Both the position numbers and the translations under genes were made by a program. A stretch of 16,045 nucleotides of DNA, from NCBI GenBank assembly GCA_029939875.1, contig JAOZSC010000012.1, positions 1-16,045 on the forward strand. Direction: 5' to 3'. Under the pieces are notes generated by a model. The model saw only the letters and a program-made list of their open reading frames with translations. It searched no databases and was not told the DNA's origin. Each line of letters opens with the position of its first letter. Position 1 is the first letter of the stretch. This DNA is from Desulfobacterales bacterium (lineage in GTDB: Bacteria > Desulfobacterota > Desulfobacteria > Desulfobacterales > JAFDCJ01). Shown piece by piece: positions 15,875-16,045 of the stretch.

Positions 15875-16045
15875 GGCGTGCTCCGCTATAAAATTTCCGA
15901 AAAATATATTGAAGTTTTAAAATGCTTGACATATCTATCCGACAAGACCAATTGGTATCTTAGAAATTATTTTTGCCTTTTATGGTAAAACATTTTCGCC
16001 ACCAAGACACCAAAACACAAAGATAAATTTTAGCATACAGTTTTG
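15875..16045. other. Non-coding right edge
   Basis: This 171 bp stretch upstream of the DHH gene has no credible gene. It should hold the minus-strand promoter of the DHH gene, but I cannot fix one. A TTGACA at 15926-15931 on the plus strand has no -10 at the right distance. Confidence 0.5.
15999..16023. repeat. CACCAAGACAC-type intergenic repeat remnant
   Basis: A purine/cytosine string of imperfect units (CCACCAAGACACC, AAAACACAAAGA) with no T. It matches the CACCAAGACACAAAGA-style low-complexity repeats often met between genes in Desulfobacterota and other environmental genomes. This assignment rests on memory, and only one copy is in the window. Confidence 0.4.

Noticed and set aside
15926..15961. 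A plus-strand promoter at the right edge
   Set aside because: The TTGACA is perfect but no -10-like hexamer lies 16-18 bp downstream, and no plus-strand gene follows within the window.

Overview
The window looks like chromosomal DNA from an anaerobic, Gram-negative bacterium, most likely of the Desulfobacterota (Desulfosarcina/Desulfobacterium type). This is an inference from gene content: a lipobox-bearing OmpA-type protein, an eight-heme periplasmic cytochrome of the hydroxylamine-oxidoreductase type, an energy-yielding ornithine/carbamoyl-phosphate operon, a DHH phosphoesterase of a form I associate with this group, and AT-rich intergenic stretches resembling dispersed low-complexity repeats. 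No rRNA, tRNA, CRISPR array, transposase, integrase or phage gene was seen. Genes are dense and start sites mostly carry good GGAGG-like Shine-Dalgarno sequences.

Region 1 (1-4524, minus strand) is an amino-acid/carbamoyl-phosphate operon read right to left: ornithine carbamoyltransferase, carbamate kinase, a homologue of cyclic 2,3-diphosphoglycerate synthetase, and a GabT-like class III aminotransferase cut by the left edge. OTC plus carbamate kinase can turn citrulline and phosphate into ornithine and ATP. No arginine deiminase gene is visible, and the job of the cDPGS-like protein here is unclear.

Region 2 (4525-7981) begins with a divergent promoter region containing a consensus-like sigma70 promoter that drives a membrane sensor histidine kinase (HAMP-PAS-HisKA-HATPase) with no response regulator nearby. 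Converging on it is a lipoprotein with a long coiled coil and an OmpA/MotB peptidoglycan-binding domain.

Region 3 (8111-12259, minus strand) holds, in transcription order, two neighbouring but distinct EamA-family transporters, the octaheme cytochrome, and an HD-domain hydrolase 25 bp behind the cytochrome.

Region 4 (12260-15874) holds the most unusual gene: an 833-residue protein with an N-terminal part that looks like a divergent protein-kinase fold and a C-terminal part with roughly nine or ten membrane segments. I recognise no named family. Its leader contains a terminator-like hairpin with a T tract 27 nt before the start codon, although the upstream gene points the other way, which suggests leader-level control. 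It converges, over a shared hairpin terminator, on a DHH/DHHA1 phosphoesterase. The right edge (15875-16045) is non-coding and ends in a repeat-like A/C-rich string.
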